Source: Bacillota bacterium (GTDB taxonomy: Bacteria; Bacillota; Sulfobacillia; RBS10-35; JAJYVM01). From it: DNA of 10,879 nucleotides. The first letter of the stretch is position 1; each line of letters starts with the position of its first letter. The translations under genes were made by a program, and so were the position numbers. Positions 7,071-10,879 of this stretch are shown in pieces. Below the pieces are notes generated by a model. That model ran no database searches and was not told the DNA's origin. It saw nothing but the letters and a program-made list of their open reading frames with translations. The stretch lies in the NCBI GenBank assembly GCA_021792015.1, contig JAJYVM010000097.1, forward strand, positions 1-10,879. The letters are read 5' to 3'.

Positions 7071-7187
7071 GACGGGACGCGCGGGTTTGGCCCGCGCGTA
7101 CGCGGGGTCGACGGGACGCGCGGGTTTGGCCCGCGCGTACGCGGGGTCGACGGGACGCGCGGGTTTGGCCCGCGCGTACGCGGGGTC
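7071..7187. repeat. Three perfect tandem 39-bp palindromic repeats
   Basis: Three identical, directly adjacent 39-bp units at 7071-7109, 7110-7148 and 7149-7187. Each unit contains a 9-bp perfect inverted repeat, ACGCGCGGG and CCCGCGCGT, with a TTTGG loop. This is followed by the overlapping 10-bp palindrome CGCGTACGCG, which lets CCCGCG pair instead with the following CGCGGG. Units join at GTCGAC. The array begins 52 bp after the stop of the S9 gene and ends 3 bp before the GGAGG ribosome site of the HU-like gene, so in RNA it would be a series of alternative hairpins in that gene's leader. No spacers separate the units, so it is not a CRISPR array. Because 39 is a multiple of three, the units remain open in several frames (13-residue repeats such as TRGFGPRVRGVDG), but none looks like a real protein. 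Confidence 0.95.
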
Positions 7188-7190
7188 GAT

Positions 7191-7195
7191 GGAGG
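7191..7195 (+). promoter_or_regulatory. Ribosome binding site of the HU-like gene
   Basis: GGAGG, 7 bases before GTG at 7203. It supports a short protein starting at 7203 rather than a longer one running through the repeat array. Confidence 0.55.
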
Positions 7196-7202
7196 CGGTG
7201 GC

Positions 7203-7436
7203 GTGGGACGGGCACGGATCCGGCGCCTGCACGCGGCCGAGGGCGCGCGCCTGCCACAGGCGAGCCTGGTCGGGCGGGTGGCAAAGCGGCTGCGCTGCGA
7301 CCGCGCCACGGCCGAGCGCGCCGTCGCGGCCATCCTGCAGGCCTCGGGCGACGCCATGCGGCGCGGCGAGCTCCTCGACCCGGGCGCTGCCCTCGGTCTG
7401 CAGATCCGGCTGCGGCGGGGCGACCCGCATCGCTGA
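7203..7436 (+). CDS. HU/IHF-like small protein lacking the DNA-binding arm
   Basis: A 77-residue basic protein. Residues 19-55 (QASLVGRVAKRL, then DRATAERAVAAILQASGDAMRRGE) align by eye with the N-terminal two-helix dimerisation part of HU/IHF proteins (typical pattern 'KAELVDAVAKRTGLSKKDAEAAVDAVLEAI..AL.RGE'). The following GAALGLQIRLRRGD could be a divergent form of the 'GFGSFEVRERAAR' strands. The protein then stops, about 30 residues short of a usual HU (90 residues), with no extended beta-arm and no intercalating proline. GTG at 7203 is preferred because GGAGG stands 7 bases before it, directly after the 39-bp repeats. It may be a divergent nucleoid protein, a truncated remnant, or a dimerisation partner for a full-length HU. 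The next frame does not obviously continue the missing arm. Homology is based on one short motif region and needs confirmation. Confidence 0.5.
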   Translation: MGRARIRRLHAAEGARLPQASLVGRVAKRLRCDRATAERAVAAILQASGDAMRRGELLDPGAALGLQIRLRRGDPHR

Positions 7437-7437
7437 C

Positions 7438-7454
7438 CCGCCGCCCCGCGGCGG
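7438..7454. terminator. Short GC hairpin after the HU-like gene
   Basis: Arms CCGCCGC and GCGGCGG (7 bp, perfect) around a CCC loop, starting 1 base after the stop of the HU-like gene. No T-run follows, so it is only a weak terminator candidate; hairpins of this size are frequent by chance in such GC-rich DNA. Confidence 0.25.
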
Positions 7455-7464
7455 CTGCAACGGC

Positions 7465-7779
7465 GTGCCGGCCGCCTCGGCGAGCCTGAGCGCGCCGTGG
7501 GGGATCGCCGTGGACAGCGCGGGCGACGTGCTCTTCACGGACTACCAGGGCCACACGCTCGACATCCTGGCCGCCTCGACCCGCACCGCGTACCGCGCGT
7601 CGCTGACGGCCGGCAACGTGTCGGTGGTGGCCGGTATCCCCGGCCAGCTCGGCTGCGGCGAGGGCCCCGGCACGGCCGCGCGCTTCACCCACCCGGCGGC
7701 CATCGCCCTCGATGCCGCCGGCGACGTGGACATCGCCGACTCCCTCTGCGAGCGGGTGGCGCAGCTCTCGGCCAACTGA
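7465..7779 (+). pseudogene. NHL-repeat protein fragment
   Basis: A 104-residue frame with two NHL-type beta-propeller repeats: PWGIAVDSAGDVLFTDYQGH (11-30) and HPAAIALDAAGDVDIAD (76-92). Between them is the characteristic linker VVAGIPGQLGCGEGPGTAARF (54-74, close to the family's 'VAG.G..G..GDGGPATAARF'). A complete NHL propeller has six blades, so two blades are too few for a folded protein by itself. The nearest start is GTG at 7465, with no convincing ribosome site. It is therefore read as the 3' remnant of a larger NHL gene, or a short gene whose product must assemble with others. It follows the HU-like gene by 28 bp and is followed by a terminator-like hairpin at 7810. The NHL identification is firm; its status as pseudogene or small gene is open. 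Confidence 0.55.
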
Positions 7780-7809
7780 GCCGCGACGCCGGGTCCCGAA
7801 GCACCGGTG

Positions 7810-7846
7810 TTGTACGGCGGCGCGAATCGCGCCGCCGTCACAATTT
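7810..7846 (+). terminator. Probable intrinsic terminator after the NHL fragment
   Basis: Arms ACGGCGGCGCG (7814-7824) and CGCGCCGCCGT (7828-7838) form an 11-bp perfect stem around AAT. The stem is extended by TTGT pairing with ACAA past a single bulged C, and followed by a short TTT. It lies 31 bp after the stop of the NHL fragment and about 110 bp before the next gene. The T-run is short, but the position fits a terminator that insulates the long gene downstream. Confidence 0.5.
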
Positions 7847-7944
7847 CGCGGCCGGCGGCGGCTCCCGCTCCCTACCCGTCCTCCTGCCCGCCCGGGCGCC
7901 TGCCGGCGGAGGGGGCGTGCCGCGTGGCAGCGAAGCCCCCGCGC

Positions 7945-7950
7945 GGGAGG
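7945..7950 (+). promoter_or_regulatory. Ribosome binding site supporting a TTG start
   Basis: GGGAGG, 8 bases before TTG at 7959. An alternative in-frame GTG at 7917 has GGAGGGGG only 1 base away, which is too close for normal initiation. Confidence 0.6.
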
Positions 7951-7958
7951 GCTGCACG

Positions 7959-10879
7959 TTGGCCTGCCTCCGCGACCACCTGCTTTCCGGCCTGGACTGG
8001 CGGCTGCTCGGCCCGCACCGCGGTGGGCGCGTCGTCGCCGTGGCGGGGGACCCGGCCGATCCCGCGACCTTCTACTTCGGCGCCTGCGCCGGCGGCGTTT
8101 GGAAAAGCACCGATGCCGGCACCACGTGGCGCAACGTCTCCGACGGGCACTTCGGCACGGCGGCCGTCGGGGCCATCGCCGTGGCGCCGTCCGACCCCAG
8201 CGTGATCTACGCGGGCACGGGCGAGGCGACCATCCGCGGCAACGTCTCGCACGGCGACGGGGTGTACCGCTCGACCGACGCGGGGCGCAGCTGGCGCCAC
8301 ATCGGGCTTGCGGATTCGCGCCACATCGGCCGCATCGCCGTCCACCCGCGCGACCCCGACACGGCCTACGTCGCCGCCTTCGGACACGCCTGGGGGCCGA
8401 GCCAGGAGCGCGGGGTCTTTCGCACCCGCGACGGCGGGCGGACGTGGCAGCATGTGCTCTTCCGGAGCGAGCGGGCTGGCAGCCACGACGTCGCCCTGGA
8501 CCCCGGCAACCCCCGTATCCTCTTCGCGGCCATCTGGCAGGCACAGCGCTACCCGCACGCGCTCGTGAGCGGCGGGCCGGAGTGCGGGATCTGGCGCAGC
8601 ATGGACGGTGGCGACACCTGGGCGGATGTGAGCCGGCGGCCGGGGCTGCCCGCGGGGATGCTGGGCAAGATCGGCGTCGCCGTGTCGCCGGCCCGGGCCG
8701 GCCGCGTGTGGGCGCTGGTCGAGGCGGACGACGGGGCCGTCTTCCGCTCCGACGACTACGGGGAATCCTGGGTGCGGCTGAGCGGGGAGCCCCTGCTGCG
8801 CACGCGGCCCTGGTACTACATGCACATCACGGCCGACCCCGGCGATGCGGACACGGTCTGGGTCCAGAATTACAGCCTCTGGCGGTCCATCGACGGCGGC
8901 GCCACCTTCCAGCGGCGGCCGAGCCCGCACGGGGACGAGCACGCGCTCTGGATCGACCCCGGAAACCCGCGGCGGATGATCAAGGGCGACGACGGCGGCG
9001 CCACCGTCAGCCTGAACGGCGGGCTGAGCTGGTCGAGCCAGTATAACCAGCCGACCGCCCAGCTCTACCACGTGACGACCGACGACCAGGTGCCGTACCG
9101 GGTGTACGGGAGCCAGCAGGACAACACCGCCATCAGCCTGCCCAGCTGGTCGCCGCACGGGGCCATCCACGCGCGCGACTGGTACGCGCCCGGCGGCGGC
9201 GAGAGCGGCTACATCGCCGTCAAGCCGGACGACCCGAACATCGTGGTGGCCAGCGGCCCAGCCGGTCGCCGCGCCTACAACGACATCATGACGATGTACG
9301 ACCACCGCACGCAGCAGCGCCGCAACATCACCGTCTGGCCGGAACTGTACGGCTGGGGCGTGGGCGCCGAGGCGCTGAGGTACCGGCTGCAGTGGACGTT
9401 CCCCATCCTGTTCTCGCGCCACGACCCGAACACGCTGTACGTGGCCGGCAACGTGCTGTTCCGGTCGCTGGATCTCGGCGCGAGCTTCGAGGTCATCAGC
9501 CCCGACCTGACGCGCAACGACCCGAGCCGCCTCGGGGCGTCGGGTGGGCCGATCACCCGCGACAACACGGGCGCCGAGGTCTACTGCACGATCTTCGCCC
9601 TGGCGGAGTCGCCGCAGCGGGCGGGCATGCTCTGGGCGGGCACGGACGACGGCCTCGTGCACCTGTCCGAGGATGGCGGGCACAGCTGGCGCAACATCAC
9701 CCCGCCGGCGCACCTGCTGCCGGAGTGGGCCCTGATCAGCATCATCGAGCCCTCGCCCCATGACCCGGCGACCGCCTACGTCGCGGCCACGCGGTACAAG
9801 CTGGACGACACCCTGCCCTACGTGCTGAAGACGACGGATTACGGGCGCACCTGGACGTCGGCCGCGGGGGATCTGCCCCCCGGCGAGTTCACGCGGGTCG
9901 TGCGCGCGGACCCGGCGCGGCCCGGGATGCTCTACGCCGGCACGGAGACCGGGATCTGGGTGTCGTGGGACGACGGCGGTCACTGGCGCCGCCTGGGCGG
10001 ACGCCTGCCCGTGGCGCCGATCCACGACCTCATCGTGAAGGGCGCCGAGCTGATCGTCGCCACGCATGGCCGGTCGTTCTGGGTCCTGGATGACCTGACG
10101 CCCCTGCGCGCGTGGCAGGAGGGCGCCGAGGGCGCCCTCCTATTCACGCCCCGTGCCCGTATGCGCCTTCGCAGCAGCGGCCGGTTTCGCGGCGATCTCG
10201 TGCCCGGCGCCGTCAACTACCACAATGTGGACACCCTGCGGGCGGCCGCCTGGGGCGATCTGCGCCCGGGCGGCGAGGTCGTCGCAGAGTACGCCGACGC
10301 GGGCGAGAACCCGCCGGACGGCGTGGTGATCTGGTACCACCTGCCGGAGGCGGCCAAGACGCCGCCCAGCCTGGCCGTCCTCGACGCCGCCGGCCGGGTG
10401 CTGCGCGAGTACACGGGCCCGGCGGTGCCGGGGCGGGCCGGGCTGAACCGGTTCCTCTGGAACATGCGCCTGCCGGGGGCCACGGCCGTGACGGCGCCCG
10501 ACCTGCAGCCGTGGGACCGGCCGGAAGGGCCGCTCGTGCTGCCGGGGCGGTACGCCGTGCGCGTCACCGTGGACAGCTGGCGGGCGGCGGCGGAGTTCAC
10601 CGTGGAGCCGGACCCGCGGCTGCGCACGAGCGCCGGGGACCTGGCGGCGCAGCAGGCCATGCTGCTGCAGATCCGCGACCGGCTGAGCCAGACCAACGAG
10701 ACCATCAACGGCATCGACGCGCTGCGGGGGCAGCTGGCGGAGTGGGAGCGGCGGGCGTGGGCGCGAGCGGGGGCCGTCCAGGGCGCCGCCGCCCGGCTGC
10801 GCGCCGAGCTGGAGACCATCCGCGGCCGGCTGATCGACGTACACATGCGCGGCAGCCAGCTCTGGGCGAGCGGGCTGCA
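7959..10879 (+). CDS. Sortilin/VPS10-type Asp-box (BNR) beta-propeller protein, 3' end outside window
   Basis: An uninterrupted frame of 973 codons running off the right edge. Family members are about 1000-1100 residues, so only the last part is missing. The protein starts directly at the conserved WRLLGPHRGGRV segment and carries many Asp-box motifs (S/T-x-D-x-G-x-x-W/F). These include STDAGTTW (50-57), STDAGRSW (105-112), TRDGGRTW (156-163), SMDGGDTW (214-221), SDDYGESW, SIDGGATF, SLDLGASF, SEDGGHSW, TTDYGRTW and SWDDGGHW, consistent with one or two propellers. The propeller part ends near HGRSFWVLDDL (703-713). A beta-rich region follows, then a helical, coiled-coil-like segment (about 892-970). 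Databases often label these 'glycosyl hydrolase', but no catalytic residues can be assigned and the role is unknown. The start is TTG at 7959 (GGGAGG 8 bases upstream). No signal peptide is seen from this start or from the in-frame GTG at 7917. Confidence 0.92.
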   Translation, partial: MACLRDHLLSGLDWRLLGPHRGGRVVAVAGDPADPATFYFGACAGGVWKSTDAGTTWRNVSDGHFGTAAVGAIAVAPSDPSVIYAGTGEATIRGNVSHGDGVYRSTDAGRSWRHIGLADSRHIGRIAVHPRDPDTAYVAAFGHAWGPSQERGVFRTRDGGRTWQHVLFRSERAGSHDVALDPGNPRILFAAIWQAQRYPHALVSGGPECGIWRSMDGGDTWADVSRRPGLPAGMLGKIGVAVSPARAGRVWALVEADDGAVFRSDDYGESWVRLSGEPLLRTRPWYYMHITADPGDADTVWVQNYSLWRSIDGGATFQRRPSPHGDEHALWIDPGNPRRMIKGDDGGATVSLNGGLSWSSQYNQPTAQLYHVTTDDQVPYRVYGSQQDNTAISLPSWSPHGAIHARDWYAPGGGESGYIAVKPDDPNIVVASGPAGRRAYNDIMTMYDHRTQQRRNITVWPELYGWGVGAEALRYRLQWTFPILFSRHDPNTLYVAGNVLFRSLDLGASFEVISPDLTRNDPSRLGASGGPITRDNTGAEVYCTIFALAESPQRAGMLWAGTDDGLVHLSEDGGHSWRNITPPAHLLPEWALISIIEPSPHDPATAYVAATRYKLDDTLPYVLKTTDYGRTWTSAAGDLPPGEFTRVVRADPARPGMLYAGTETGIWVSWDDGGHWRRLGGRLPVAPIHDLIVKGAELIVATHGRSFWVLDDLTPLRAWQEGAEGALLFTPRARMRLRSSGRFRGDLVPGAVNYHNVDTLRAAAWGDLRPGGEVVAEYADAGENPPDGVVIWYHLPEAAKTPPSLAVLDAAGRVLREYTGPAVPGRAGLNRFLWNMRLPGATAVTAPDLQPWDRPEGPLVLPGRYAVRVTVDSWRAAAEFTVEPDPRLRTSAGDLAAQQAMLLQIRDRLSQTNETINGIDALRGQLAEWERRAWARAGAVQGAAARLRAELETIRGRLIDVHMRGSQLWASGL

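Noticed and set aside
7071..7187. CRISPR array or plasmid-type iterons
   Set aside because: The 39-bp units are directly adjacent with no spacers, no cas genes are nearby, and the units are GC-rich palindromes without an AT-rich region or replication gene.
3941..7357. Very long open frame on the minus strand (over 1100 codons)
   Set aside because: It runs antisense to the S9 gene at 5066-7018 and overlaps the other S9 gene in another frame. Its translation is Arg/Pro/Ala-rich with no domain, as expected for a GC-rich shadow.
6978..7436. 152-residue plus-strand protein with three 13-residue repeats fused to the HU-like part
   Set aside because: Its N-terminal part overlaps the end of the S9 gene and is translated hairpin DNA. 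The good ribosome site at 7191-7195 supports a start at 7203 instead.
7712..9046. Plus-strand open frame of 444 codons
   Set aside because: It is Arg/Pro-rich and offset by one frame from the propeller protein that explains the same bases.
7872..10067. Minus-strand open frame of 731 codons
   Set aside because: It is exactly antisense to the propeller protein, whose plus-strand frame carries conserved Asp-box motifs throughout; the minus translation shows none.

Overview
The window is very GC-rich DNA with almost exclusively G/C third codon positions, and GTG and TTG starts alongside ATG. The gene content (an M32 carboxypeptidase, two S9 peptidases, a large Asp-box propeller protein, a cobalamin-type binding protein and a Cys-rich coat-like protein) suggests a high-GC, probably thermophilic and perhaps spore-forming Bacillota lineage such as Symbiobacterium/Thermaerobacter-like organisms. 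High-GC Chloroflexota or Actinomycetota cannot be excluded from sequence alone.

Layout. At the left edge is the C-terminal end of a cobalamin/siderophore-type ABC substrate-binding protein (3-236, +). It is followed 14 bp later by a Gly/Asn-rich single-pass membrane protein (251-706, +). A 15-bp perfect hairpin (833-865) separates this pair from a convergent gene for a Cys-rich, arginine-free protein of unknown function (872-1501, -). That gene is divergent from an M32 carboxypeptidase (1681-3192, +). The M32 gene converges, with a 3-bp gap, on an S9 prolyl-oligopeptidase-family peptidase (3196-4977, -). The latter is divergent, across 88 bp, from a second and different S9 peptidase (5066-7018, +).

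Between 7019 and 7958 is a more unusual stretch. It holds three perfect tandem 39-bp units, each carrying a 9-bp inverted repeat, then a short HU/IHF-like ORF lacking the usual DNA-binding arm, then a short NHL-repeat fragment, then a terminator-like hairpin (7810-7846). The right third is one long reading frame (7959 to the window edge, +) encoding a sortilin/VPS10-type Asp-box beta-propeller protein whose C-terminus is cut off.

Functionally, the centre is a peptide-degradation cluster: M32 and the two S9 enzymes are all predicted cytoplasmic, with no signal peptides, and would turn imported or internal oligopeptides into amino acids. The genes alternate in strand, so they are not one operon. 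I do not see a recognisable new multi-gene system. The leads most worth following are the 39-bp repeat array placed directly in front of the truncated HU-like gene, and the Arg-free Cys-rich protein with a palindrome in its leader.
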